Assembly: GCA_019232905.1 (NCBI GenBank)
Contig: JAFANA010000121.1
Location: forward strand, 1 to 32,802
From: Vulcanimicrobiota bacterium
Lineage (GTDB): Bacteria > Vulcanimicrobiota > Vulcanimicrobiia > Vulcanimicrobiales > Vulcanimicrobiaceae
Direction of reading: 5' to 3'
DNA length: 32,802 nt
Made by a program: the position numbers and the translations under genes. Positions 14,387 to 23,024 of this stretch are shown piece after piece. Numbering within the stretch: the first letter of the stretch is position 1; the number at the start of each line of letters is the position of its first letter. The notes under the pieces were generated by a model, which saw nothing but the letters and a program-made list of their open reading frames with translations, searched no databases and was not told the DNA's origin.

Positions 14387-16744
14387 ATGACGAGCGATGA
14401 ATTACGCGACCTCGACGCCTATTGGCGCGCTGCAAACTACCTCTCAGTCGGTCAAATCTATCTCCTCGACAATCCGCTTCTGCGCAAACCGCTGAGTGCG
14501 GAGCACATCAAACCGCGGCTGCTCGGACATTGGGGAACGACGCCGGGATTAAACTTTATCTACGCGCACATGAACCGCGCGATCAAACGCGACGGCATCA
14601 ACGCGCTCTTTGTTTGCGGACCGGGACACGGCGGTCCCGGCGTCGTCGCAAATGCGTATTTGGAAGGAACCTATAGCGAAATTTATCCCGAAGTCTCCCA
14701 AGACGAAGAAGGTTTGCGTCGCCTATTCAAACAGTTTTCTTTTCCCGGCGGGATTCCGAGTCACGCATCACCCGAGACGCCCGGTTCGATCAACGAAGGC
14801 GGAGAACTGGGATACTCGATCGCGCATGCGTACGGGGCGGTGTTCGATAATCCCGGTCTGCTTGCACTCTGCGTCGTAGGCGACGGCGAAGCAGAAACGG
14901 GCGCGCTCGCTACGAGCTGGCACTCGAATAAATTTCTCGATCCCGTTCGGGATGGCGCAGTCCTCCCGATCCTGCACCTCAACGGCTACAAGATTGCGGG
15001 ACCAACCGTGCTCGCCCGCATTCCGGAGCACGAGTTGCGCGCACTCTTCGAAGGATATGGTTACGCGCCGTTCGTGGTCGCAGGCCACGATCCGATGACG
15101 ATGCACGCGCAAATGGCGAACGTGCTCGATGCGGCGCTTACGGAAATCCGTCACATTCAAGCTCGCGCGCGCAGTTTGAACGCCCCCGAACGCCCTCGGT
15201 GGCCGCTGATTATTTTGCGCACACCCAAAGGCTGGACGGGTCCGCGCGTCGTCGACGGCATGCAGATCGAAGGTACGTTCCGAGCGCACCAAATTCCAAT
15301 TGCAAACGTGCGCGAAAACCCCGAGCACTTGCGGCTGCTCGAATCGTGGATGCGCAGCTACAAGCCGGACGAACTTTTCGACGAGACGGGACGGCTGCAA
15401 GCCGCCATCGCGGCATTTGCACCGGGCGGCGAATTGCGCATGTCAGCCAATCCCAACACGAACGGCGGAGTTCTGCTTCGCGAGCTCGCCATGCCGGATT
15501 TCACCGATTACGCGGTCGATGTCCCGGAACCGGGAACGCAGACGGCAGAATCGACGCGTGTTCTCGGCACGTTCTTACGCGACGTGATGCGGGACAATAT
15601 GACACGGTTTCGTGTCTTCGGACCGGATGAGACGTCGTCAAACCGGCTCGGCGCGCTCTTCGAGGTTACGAATCGCGAATCGGTGGCGGAGATCATTCCA
15701 ACCGACGATCACGTTGCGCCGGACGGCCGCGTCATGGAAGTCCTGAGCGAACATCTCTGCGAGGGCTGGCTCGAAGGGTATTTGCTCACCGGACGGCACG
15801 GATTCTTTTCGTGCTACGAGGCGTTCATTCACATCGTCGATTCGATGTTCAATCAGCACGCGAAGTGGCTGAAGTCGATCCGCGCAATCCCGTGGCGCCG
15901 TCCGATCGCCTCGCTCAACTATCTGCTGACGTCGCATGTGTGGCGTCAGGACCATAACGGTTTCAGCCATCAAGATCCGGGGTTCATCGATCACGTCGTC
16001 AATAAAAAGGCGGATGTGGTACGCGTCTACCTGCCCCCGGATGCCAATACGCTACTTTCCGTTGCAGACCACTGCCTGCGCAGCCGAAACTACGTCAACG
16101 TCATCGTTGCCGGAAAACAACCCGAACTGCAATGGCTCGATATGGATGCGGCCATCAAACACTGCACGCAAGGGGCCGGCATTTGGAACTGGGCCAGCAA
16201 CGACGAATGTAACGAGCCCGATGCGGTAATGGCGTGCGCCGGAGACGTGCCGACGCTCGAAACGCTTGCTGCCGTCGATCTGCTGCGCGCGCATATTCCG
16301 GACGTCAAGCTACGGGTCGTCAACGTGGTCGACCTCATGACGCTCCAGCCCCAGACCGAGCACCCGCACGGATTTTCGGACGCGCAGTTCGATTCGATCT
16401 TCACCCCCGACAAACCGATTATCTTCGCCTTCCACGGATATCCCTGGCTGATTCATCGCCTGACGTACCGGCGAACCAATCACGACAATCTCCACGTGCG
16501 CGGATATATCGAAGAAGGCACGACCACCACGCCGTTCGATATGACGGTGCGCAACAAGATCGATCGCCTGCACCTTGCCGGCGACGTAATCGACCGCGTT
16601 CCGCGGCTGCGCGAACGCGGTGCGCATTTACGTCAGTACATCACCGACAAGCTCGTCGAACATAAGCTGTACATCGAACGCTACGGCGACGACTTGCCCG
16701 AGATCAAAACCTGGAAATGGCCCGCAACAGTCGCGGCGAAGTGA
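14387..16744 (+). CDS. xfp: Xylulose-5-phosphate/fructose-6-phosphate phosphoketolase
   Basis: 785 aa, the normal family length. Thiamine-diphosphate enzyme that splits xylulose 5-phosphate (and often fructose 6-phosphate) with phosphate into acetyl phosphate plus glyceraldehyde 3-phosphate (or erythrose 4-phosphate). Landmarks are GHWGTTPG at 47-54, GPGHGGP at 78-84, SFPGGIPSH at 118-126, the TPP/Mg site VGDGEAETG at about 164-172, [12 protein letters not shown], and in the second half [24 protein letters not shown] 14387 is the natural start. It overlaps acetate kinase as GTGA, giving a two-gene module for ATP from sugar phosphates. No regulator is adjacent. Confidence 0.96.
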   Translation: MTSDELRDLDAYWRAANYLSVGQIYLLDNPLLRKPLSAEHIKPRLLGHWGTTPGLNFIYAHMNRAIKRDGINALFVCGPGHGGPGVVANAYLEGTYSEIYPEVSQDEEGLRRLFKQFSFPGGIPSHASPETPGSINEGGELGYSIAHAYGAVFDNPGLLALCVVGDGEAETGALATSWHSNKFLDPVRDGAVLPILHLNGYKIAGPTVLARIPEHELRALFEGYGYAPFVVAGHDPMTMHAQMANVLDAALTEIRHIQARARSLNAPERPRWPLIILRTPKGWTGPRVVDGMQIEGTFRAHQIPIANVRENPEHLRLLESWMRSYKPDELFDETGRLQAAIAAFAPGGELRMSANPNTNGGVLLRELAMPDFTDYAVDVPEPGTQTAESTRVLGTFLRDVMRDNMTRFRVFGPDETSSNRLGALFEVTNRESVAEIIPTDDHVAPDGRVMEVLSEHLCEGWLEGYLLTGRHGFFSCYEAFIHIVDSMFNQHAKWLKSIRAIPWRRPIASLNYLLTSHVWRQDHNGFSHQDPGFIDHVVNKKADVVRVYLPPDANTLLSVADHCLRSRNYVNVIVAGKQPELQWLDMDAAIKHCTQGAGIWNWASNDECNEPDAVMACAGDVPTLETLAAVDLLRAHIPDVKLRVVNVVDLMTLQPQTEHPHGFSDAQFDSIFTPDKPIIFAFHGYPWLIHRLTYRRTNHDNLHVRGYIEEGTTTTPFDMTVRNKIDRLHLAGDVIDRVPRLRERGAHLRQYITDKLVEHKLYIERYGDDLPEIKTWKWPATVAAK

Positions 16745-17760
16745 ACGTTCTTTCGGTCAACGGCGGCTCGTCGTCGCTAAAGCTGTGGGTGTACGCTATG
16801 CCGGAAGAACGGCGTGTCGCTTCGGCAACGGTGAACATCGCCGATCAAGCCTCGGAGCTCGCGGGATTCATCGATACACTGGAGCGTGACGGCATGGGCA
16901 TCGATGCCGTCGGCCACCGGATTGTCTTCGGCGGCGCATCACACACCACACCGGAGCTCGTCACGCCGCAACTGCTCGAGCAAATGCAAGAGCTGATTCC
17001 GTACGATGCTCTCCATTTGCAGCCCGAACTCGACGCGGTCGTCATCGCACAACGGCACGTTCCGAACGTTCCGCACGTACTCTGCTACGACACCGCGTTC
17101 TGCAGCCGCATGCCGCGGATCGCCAAGACGTACCCCCTCGGTGACGAATTCGGCGGCGTCAGCCGCTTCGGCTTTCACGGGCTCTCGTGCGAATACATCG
17201 TCTCGGTCCTCGGAGCGAGCGGCAAGACCGTGATTGCACACTTAGGAAACGGCGCGAGCGCGACCGCCGTGCTCGACGGGCATCCCATCGACACGACGAT
17301 GGGATTTTCGCCGCTCGGCGGCCTCATGATGGGCACTCGTCCGGGCGATCTCGATCCCGGCGTTCTGCTCTACGCGGCAAGCGAACTCGGCTACGACAAC
17401 GCGACGCTGCGCAAATTGATCACCGACCGCAGCGGCCTCCTCGGCGTCTCCGGCTCATCGCCTGATATGCGCACGCTGCTCGCGCGGCGCGCGACGGACG
17501 AGAGGGCGGCTCTCGCGGTCGATTTATTCGTTTACATCGCGCGCAAACAGATCGGTGCACTCGCCGCAGTGCTGGGCGGCATTGACACGCTCGTCTTTAC
17601 CGGCGGTATCGGCGAGAATAGCGGCGAGATAAGAAACGGGGTTGCGGAGGGCCTGCGTTATCTCGGCGATATCGACGTTCGCACGATTCCGACCGACGAA
17701 GCGCTCTCGATCTCGCGTCACGTGCACGCGTTGCTTAGCGCTCGTACCGCACGCACATAA
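16741..17760 (+). CDS. ackA: Acetate kinase (acetate/propionate kinase family)
   Basis: 339 aa from the GTG at 16741, which gives the canonical opening [14 protein letters not shown]; an in-frame ATG at 16717 would add eight residues inside xfp. It converts acetyl phosphate plus ADP to acetate plus ATP. Motifs are [68 protein letters not shown] and [10 protein letters not shown]. It is shorter than the roughly 400-aa E. coli enzyme, as often found beside phosphoketolases. GTGA overlap with xfp indicates coupled translation. The 3' end overlaps the convergent phosphatase gene by 26 bp. Confidence 0.94.
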   Translation: MNVLSVNGGSSSLKLWVYAMPEERRVASATVNIADQASELAGFIDTLERDGMGIDAVGHRIVFGGASHTTPELVTPQLLEQMQELIPYDALHLQPELDAVVIAQRHVPNVPHVLCYDTAFCSRMPRIAKTYPLGDEFGGVSRFGFHGLSCEYIVSVLGASGKTVIAHLGNGASATAVLDGHPIDTTMGFSPLGGLMMGTRPGDLDPGVLLYAASELGYDNATLRKLITDRSGLLGVSGSSPDMRTLLARRATDERAALAVDLFVYIARKQIGALAAVLGGIDTLVFTGGIGENSGEIRNGVAEGLRYLGDIDVRTIPTDEALSISRHVHALLSARTART

Positions 17761-19033
17761 TTGCGATGTCGTCGGCATGCGGACCTTGGACGACCGCCCG
17801 GCGCAGCGCGAGCGCCGGCCGTTCGGCGTGTCGAATGCTTCGATCGCTCATCGCCGTTCGCAGCCGCGCATAGCCTGAGAGCTCGTCGCGCTGCCACTCG
17901 ATCACGCCGTCGGTAAAGAACGCAAGAAACGATCCTTTTTCCAATTGGAGTTCGGCCACCGGCTGCCGTTCCCGGGAAAGATCGCGCAAGCCGAGGGGCA
18001 GCCCGCGATCGGTAAACGGATCTTTGACCGAATCATCGGAAAACGCAACGAGCGGGCCCGGATGACCGGCCGCAATCAAACGAATCACTCCACTCGTAGG
18101 ATCGAGTGTTGCAAGATTCGCGGTAGCATATCCGCCCTCCGGAAGATCCCCGCGCACGAGAAAATCAACGACGTCGAGCGCAGCATCGAGCGCAAGTCCG
18201 GCGCAGAGCGCCGTTCGCAGCGCGTTGCGAACGTTTCCCATCAGCGTGGCCGCCTCGACACCGTGTCCGGCAATGTCGCCCATCGTCATTCCGATGTTGC
18301 CGGTCGGCAACATAAACGCATCGTACCAATCGCCTCCGATCAGCAGCGACGCTTCCGCCGCCTCGTAGTATGCATCAAAGGCTACACCTGAAACAGACGG
18401 CAGCGAACGCGGCAGCGCCGCCCGTTGAAACTGCAGTCCGACATCCTGCGACGATTCAAACTCTCGTGCTCTCAGCATCGCGCTGCCGCAGCGACGCGCC
18501 AAGCCGCGTGCAAAAAGGACGCTATTCTCGTCGAAGCGCTCGTCCGAGTCGTGCGTGCGCACCAACCCCAGCGCGCCGACCATCTCGTTACCGCGACCGG
18601 GTATCGGAACGACGATTATCGATGCGTACTTCATGCGGCGAAGAAACGCCGCGTGTTCCGGGCTCGTCGCGTATTCGTCAATGTAGCGGTCCGTGATGTC
18701 GGCAACAAAGACGATATGGCCGCGGTCGATAACGCCTCCCGCGATATTTGGCGGATACCCCGGCTCGGAGTGAAGAAATTGTCCGGCATCCGCCATGTCG
18801 GGAAGCGCAGACGCGTCGCGCGCCGCCAACCCGATGATCTCGAGTTCCCCGCCCGGGTTCTTCGCAATGAGATAGCACATATCGGCGACCGTCTCGACGG
18901 CAGCCGCACAAATGTTCATGATCGTCTCTCGAACGTCGAGCGACGACGACAACACCTCGCCCGCGTGGACGAGAAACCGAAGGTAGTCGCGTTCACCCTT
19001 CGCTGGCGGCTGCACGGGGTTGATCTCGTCCAT
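17735..19033 (-). CDS. GAF domain + SpoIIE-type PP2C serine phosphatase
   Basis: 432 aa. A GAF sensor domain at about 20-190 (RDYLRFLVHAGEVLSSSLDV, IIVVPIPGRGNEMVGALGLVR) is followed by a PPM/SpoIIE domain at about 210-430. The metal-binding aspartates are visible: GGDWYDAF (D235, D238), MGDIAGHGVEAA (D253), TDGVIE (D375) and ADDIAI (D421, D422). Such proteins dephosphorylate STAS anti-anti-sigma factors in general-stress circuits, and a STAS protein sits at 6960. No membrane segment, so a cytosolic sensor. Probably the last gene of a reverse run after the dehydrogenase (40-bp gap); its end overlaps ackA by 26 bp. Confidence 0.93.
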   Translation of the reverse strand: MDEINPVQPPAKGERDYLRFLVHAGEVLSSSLDVRETIMNICAAAVETVADMCYLIAKNPGGELEIIGLAARDASALPDMADAGQFLHSEPGYPPNIAGGVIDRGHIVFVADITDRYIDEYATSPEHAAFLRRMKYASIIVVPIPGRGNEMVGALGLVRTHDSDERFDENSVLFARGLARRCGSAMLRAREFESSQDVGLQFQRAALPRSLPSVSGVAFDAYYEAAEASLLIGGDWYDAFMLPTGNIGMTMGDIAGHGVEAATLMGNVRNALRTALCAGLALDAALDVVDFLVRGDLPEGGYATANLATLDPTSGVIRLIAAGHPGPLVAFSDDSVKDPFTDRGLPLGLRDLSRERQPVAELQLEKGSFLAFFTDGVIEWQRDELSGYARLRTAMSDRSIRHAERPALALRRAVVQGPHADDIAIMCVRYER

Positions 19034-19073
19034 TCCGACGTTCTTCCCCGTGCTCGCCCCGCGTCAGACGCGC

Positions 19074-20339
19074 TCAAACGCGTTCGTGCACGACCTCACC
19101 CTGAACCTCACCGCGTTTGACAGTTGCTGTCCCTTGCATCTGCGGTTTGATAACGACTTTCGTGTAGCCGTTTTGCCGCAAGTCGAATTGCTCGTAGGCG
19201 TTCGGTGCTTCGTCGATCGAAATGCGATGGCTGACGATGACGCTCGGGCGCGCGCGTCCCGCGAGAATGAGATCGCGCAAGTAGACGTTGTAGCGTTTGA
19301 CCGGGGCTTGCCCCATTTCAAACGAGAGGCCACGGTTCCACGCTTCGCCGAGCGCCATCGTGAATTTCCCTTGCTTCTCTTGTTCATCGACGCCTCGCGG
19401 ATCTTGAGGGAAGTACACCCCGATGATGCCCACGTGTCCGGTCGGATTGGTTACGCGAATCACATTGTTGAGCACTTGATTGGGATCCTGACGTTCGCCC
19501 GCAGCACTATCGGCGTACGCTTCATATCCGACGGCGTCGATCGAGCACATCACGCCCGGCATCTTATCGCCTGGATGGTTGGGACGTAAATCTTGCACGG
19601 AGCGCCGGTGCTCGGCGCGCAGGTCGAAAATCTGCTCGACGGGATCGCCCTGCGAAAAATCGATCGGCGTTGCGTTCGGAATCTTATGAACGAGGTTGAG
19701 CCGATCGGGGACGCAATCGACGACGTAGATCTCCGATGCGCCGCGTAGATGCGCGCTCAATGCGGCCAACAAGCCGACGGGTCCGGCACCGAAGATCGCA
19801 ACCGTATCGCCGGGCCCCACTTTCGCCATCTCCGTCGCATGATATCCGGTTGGAAAGATGTCCGCGAGTAACACGAAGTCGTCTTCGTATTCATCCATGG
19901 GTGTGCCGGGCAACTTCAAACAATTGAAATCGGCGTACGGAACGCGCAAGAATTCCGCCTGGCCGCCGGGATACGGACCGAGTCCCGAATAGCCGAACCC
20001 CGCGCCGTGTGATTGCGGATTGAGGGTAAGGCACGCGTTCGTGTATTGCCGCGCGCAATTGAAACACCATCCGCACGCGATATTGAACGGCAAGACGACG
20101 CGGTCGCCTTTTTTGATCGCCTTCACCGACGATCCGACTTCTTCGATGACGCCGAGATTTTCGTGCCCAAAAATCTGCCCCGGCTGCGCCTGCGTTCGGC
20201 CTTCGTACATGTGGAGATCGCTGCCGCAAATCGCGGCGGTTGTCAGGCGGAGAATTGCATCATTGGAATCTTCGATCTTCGGATCGGACACTTGCTCGAC
20301 GGCAACTTCACGTGGACCTTTCCAGACGACGGCGCGCAT
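19074..20339 (-). CDS. Zinc-dependent alcohol dehydrogenase, glutathione-independent formaldehyde dehydrogenase-like
   Basis: 421 aa, medium-chain dehydrogenase. Catalytic zinc ligands C38 (AAICGSDLHMYEG) and H59-E60 (FGHENLGVI) are present. The structural-zinc lobe has four cysteines, C89, C92, C95 and C103. The NAD(P) fold has IFGAGPVGLLAALSA at 182-196. A long insertion (residues 230-290), including the PGVMCSIDAVGYEAY segment, is typical of glutathione-independent formaldehyde dehydrogenases and similar enzymes. The start is excellent (AAGGAG 7 nt before ATG). An acidic substrate-specific role is not decided; formaldehyde or another short aldehyde/alcohol is likely. Neighbours: phosphoesterase 43 bp upstream and the SpoIIE phosphatase 40 bp downstream. 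Confidence 0.92.
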   Translation of the reverse strand: MRAVVWKGPREVAVEQVSDPKIEDSNDAILRLTTAAICGSDLHMYEGRTQAQPGQIFGHENLGVIEEVGSSVKAIKKGDRVVLPFNIACGWCFNCARQYTNACLTLNPQSHGAGFGYSGLGPYPGGQAEFLRVPYADFNCLKLPGTPMDEYEDDFVLLADIFPTGYHATEMAKVGPGDTVAIFGAGPVGLLAALSAHLRGASEIYVVDCVPDRLNLVHKIPNATPIDFSQGDPVEQIFDLRAEHRRSVQDLRPNHPGDKMPGVMCSIDAVGYEAYADSAAGERQDPNQVLNNVIRVTNPTGHVGIIGVYFPQDPRGVDEQEKQGKFTMALGEAWNRGLSFEMGQAPVKRYNVYLRDLILAGRARPSVIVSHRISIDEAPNAYEQFDLRQNGYTKVVIKPQMQGTATVKRGEVQGEVVHERV

Positions 20340-20382
20340 TGAAGTACTCCTTGAAATGAAATGGAGTTTGCATCGTCCCCGG

Positions 20383-21312
20383 CTAGTGCCCGAGCGAAAA
20401 CAACGGCGTCATCAATGTTGCATGCTGCGCACTTGCAAGCGGGGCCAAGCCCAACGACTCTTCAATCGTGCGCAAGAGCGAATAATGCGTGTACGGTGTG
20501 GCGTCGACGAAGTGGCGCGGACCGTGATTCGTCATGACGACGAGCGGAACGCGACCGCCGCCGCCTTCCGTTCCTCCGGCATCATCCTCATCGTAGGTGA
20601 GGACGATCGCGACATTTTGCGCGCTCTTCCACATCGGCGTTGCCGTCAAGCGCTCGACGATGTTCGCAAACGCGGTATCGCCGCGCGCAATCAACGCAGA
20701 CGCGCGCATCGGCCAGCAGTCCGGCGGCGCGCCGTTGCCCATTGCGCCGTGCATGTCATTGCAAAGATTCGGTACGATCAGCGCAAAGTTCGGCAGCCGA
20801 TCGCTCGCGGCGTCTCGATCGAGTTCATCGAAACCGACTAGGTGCGCAAGCCGCGCCGGATCGCGTTGCACCTCGAGAAAATTGAGAAAGCCGGAATGCT
20901 TGCTCGCGTACAGGCCGTGATACGTCACGAGTGAGCCCGGTGCCGGAATGTCCTCGTAATAACCTTTCCAGCTTAGATGCGCCGCGTCGAGCTGCGTCGC
21001 CAAGCTCGGGGCGTCGACGGCATTTTTTGTAAACGGCCCGTCATCGTGAATGCCGAATGTGCCCCCGCCCAGCAGCGCGACGTAGTTCGGCTCGCTTGGA
21101 TGAGCGACGGCATCGTAGTGACTCGCGTAGCCGTAGGTTAAGGCCGCTTCATTGATGTGCGGTGCAGGTGACCGGCCGATGACACGGTTTAGGTCCTTGT
21201 TTTCATCGACGATAACGAAGATGTGGTCGTAGCGGGGCACCGCGGCCGGGCTCGTTCCGTTGAGAATAAGGGCCGCCGCCGTTAGGGCGGCCAAGCGAAG
21301 CGGGAACAGCAT
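20383..21312 (-). CDS. Secreted phosphoesterase (PF04185-like, acid phosphatase type)
   Basis: 309 aa with an N-terminal signal peptide (MLFPLRLAALTAAALILNGT, then SPAAVPRYDH). It belongs to the phosphoesterase family that includes AcpA and phospholipase C-like enzymes. YDHIFVIVDENKDLNRVIG opens the domain (metal-binding E/N region), AHPSEPNYVALLGG carries the nucleophile-type segment, and VAIVLTYDEDDAGGTEGGGGRVPLVVM holds the D-E-D metal site. It ends THYSLLRTIEESLGLAPL. Predicted periplasmic or extracellular hydrolase of phosphate esters. No substrate specificity is visible. It may head the reverse run with the dehydrogenase. Confidence 0.9.
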   Translation of the reverse strand: MLFPLRLAALTAAALILNGTSPAAVPRYDHIFVIVDENKDLNRVIGRSPAPHINEAALTYGYASHYDAVAHPSEPNYVALLGGGTFGIHDDGPFTKNAVDAPSLATQLDAAHLSWKGYYEDIPAPGSLVTYHGLYASKHSGFLNFLEVQRDPARLAHLVGFDELDRDAASDRLPNFALIVPNLCNDMHGAMGNGAPPDCWPMRASALIARGDTAFANIVERLTATPMWKSAQNVAIVLTYDEDDAGGTEGGGGRVPLVVMTNHGPRHFVDATPYTHYSLLRTIEESLGLAPLASAQHATLMTPLFSLGH

Positions 21313-21377
21313 GAACGAGACTTTCCCGCCGCCCCACGGAAAGGCCGCCGTAGGCCGTAGGAGAAAAGGGCGTTCAC

Positions 21378-21851
21378 ATGAGACGACTGCTCGGGATATT
21401 CGGCCTCCTGAGCCTGCTGTACGGTTGTGGCAGCGCGGGCTACCTTCCCTATGCGCCGCATGCGCTCGATCCGAACCAGATTTCGAGCCTCGTCAATGAA
21501 GCATCGGCGTCGAGCGGCGCCCCTGCCGGCCTCGTGCGCGCAGTCCTCATGGCCGAATCCTCGGGCAATCCCTCCGCGGTGAGCATCGCAGGTGCGCAAG
21601 GTTTGATGCAACTCATGCCCGGCACCGCTGCGAACTGCGGCATCGCGAATGCGTTCGATGCCACCGAAAACGTGCAGTGCGGAAGCGCCTATCTCAAAGC
21701 GTTGCTCGACCGCTATCACGGCAACGCAACCTTAGCGGTCGCGGCGTATAATGCCGGACCGGGAGCCGTCGACCGGTATCACGGCGTTCCGCCGTATGCA
21801 GAAACGCGCGCGTATGTCACGCGCGTCATTACCGCGTACCGGAGCTATTAG
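21378..21851 (+). CDS. Lytic transglycosylase (SLT domain), lipoprotein
   Basis: 157 aa. The N-terminus MRRLLGIFGLLSLLYGCGSAG is a lipoprotein-type signal with C17; the lipobox LYGC has an unusual Tyr. The SLT domain follows: SSGAPAGLVRAVLMAESSGNPSAVS with the catalytic Glu in AESSGN (about E60), GAQGLMQLMPGTA, NVQCGSAYLKALLDRY and AVAAYNAGPGAVDRY. Cleaves the murein glycan between MurNAc and GlcNAc from the outer-membrane face or periplasm. The stop is 14 bp before the lptF/G start, so they are probably co-transcribed with LptD in an envelope operon. Confidence 0.93.
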   Translation: MRRLLGIFGLLSLLYGCGSAGYLPYAPHALDPNQISSLVNEASASSGAPAGLVRAVLMAESSGNPSAVSIAGAQGLMQLMPGTAANCGIANAFDATENVQCGSAYLKALLDRYHGNATLAVAAYNAGPGAVDRYHGVPPYAETRAYVTRVITAYRSY

Positions 21852-21865
21852 TTTCCTTTTTTTTC

Positions 21866-23020
21866 ATGGCGACGCTCACCGAACGTCAGCCGCTGCCTCG
21901 TCTTGCCGTAGCGGGATGGCGCGTGCCGATCTTAGACCGCTATCTCCTGCGCGAGATGGTCGGGCCGTTCGTCTTTGCTTTCGCCGCGTTCTTGCTCTTT
22001 TGGGCGCTCAACATTTTCTTCGCGGCCGCGGACTACATCATCAACGAACACGCGCCGTTTTTTCTGGTGCTGCGCTTCGTACTCTTCCGCGTGCCGCCCG
22101 CGGTGTCGCTCGCGTTTCCGTTTGCGAGTCTCTTCGCCGGATTGCTCGCGATGGCGCGCATCATGGGCGACAACGAAGTTATCGCAATGCGAACGTCGGG
22201 CATCCCGATCTGGCGCATTGCGCTCACCCCGCTCCTTTTCGGATTCGCAATGTTCCTCGTCGCCTACGCGACGGACGAGTACGTCGCACCGGCGTCCGCT
22301 GAACTCTCGACCCGCACGTTTTACCAGATCGTCTACCATACGAATTCGCTTCCGGTCGAACCGCAATTCTTCAGCAAAGACCCCGACACCGGAAACGTCT
22401 TCTTCATCACGCAAATTTTGCCGGATCATAAGACGATGCAAGGGGTTCAGGTCTACAAACCGGCGCGATACGGCGAGTGGTCCGAAACGCTGCAAGCAAA
22501 ATCCGCCACGGTAGATCACAGCGCACTGCATCTGCATGACGTGATCGATACGCGCTACAACGCGGACGGCTTCGTCGTGAGCCAGCAGCACATCGACGAC
22601 GCGCTGATCGGCCTGCCGCTGGCCGAGGCAGCGGCCCAGTTCATGACGAGTATCAACTCCGACGCCAGCACAACGACGAGTAAGTCGCTGGCTACGCAGG
22701 TTCAAGCCATGCAAGCGCAAGGCGTCAGCGGCACGGCTCTGGGCACACTCCAAGTAAATCTTGCTAATAAGCTGGCATGGCCGTTCGCGTCCTTCATCGG
22801 CGTGGTACTCGCCGTTCCGCTCGCGCTGCGTTTCGGCAAACGCGGCAGGACGCTCGCAATTGCACTCGCTATTCTTGCGTTCTTTGTCTATTATCTGATG
22901 TCGTCGGCGGGCGCGGCGCTGGGCCGGAACAATCAGATCAATCCCTATCTTGCTGCATGGCTACCAAACATCATAATGGGAACGGCCGGTCTCGTGCTCC
23001 TCTGGTTGGAAGAACGCTGA
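21866..23020 (+). CDS. LptF/LptG-type permease of the LPS export complex
   Basis: 384 aa. Starts LDRYLLREMVGPFVFAFAAFLLFW, the family opening. Next is FPFASLFAGLLAMARIMGDNEVIAMRTSGIPIWRIALTPLL (the coupling-helix region with GDNEVIAMR), then a periplasmic beta-jellyroll at about 125-290 and two or three C-terminal membrane helices (PFASFIGVVLAVPLALRFGKRGR). Acts with the ATPase LptB to move lipopolysaccharide from the inner membrane. The ATG has no ribosome site; eight T residues sit just upstream. Only one permease is seen here, so the partner may be elsewhere or the protein may pair with itself. Followed 4 bp later by an LptD-like gene. Confidence 0.93.
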   Translation: MATLTERQPLPRLAVAGWRVPILDRYLLREMVGPFVFAFAAFLLFWALNIFFAAADYIINEHAPFFLVLRFVLFRVPPAVSLAFPFASLFAGLLAMARIMGDNEVIAMRTSGIPIWRIALTPLLFGFAMFLVAYATDEYVAPASAELSTRTFYQIVYHTNSLPVEPQFFSKDPDTGNVFFITQILPDHKTMQGVQVYKPARYGEWSETLQAKSATVDHSALHLHDVIDTRYNADGFVVSQQHIDDALIGLPLAEAAAQFMTSINSDASTTTSKSLATQVQAMQAQGVSGTALGTLQVNLANKLAWPFASFIGVVLAVPLALRFGKRGRTLAIALAILAFFVYYLMSSAGAALGRNNQINPYLAAWLPNIIMGTAGLVLLWLEER

Positions 23021-23024
23021 CATC

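Noticed and set aside
14768-15400. Reverse ORF inside the phosphoketolase
   Set aside because: Antisense to a complete, motif-rich xfp gene, with no ribosome site or family features.
21932-22753. Reverse ORF of 273 codons inside lptF/G
   Set aside because: Arg/Glu-rich antisense reading of membrane helices. The forward frame matches the permease family throughout.
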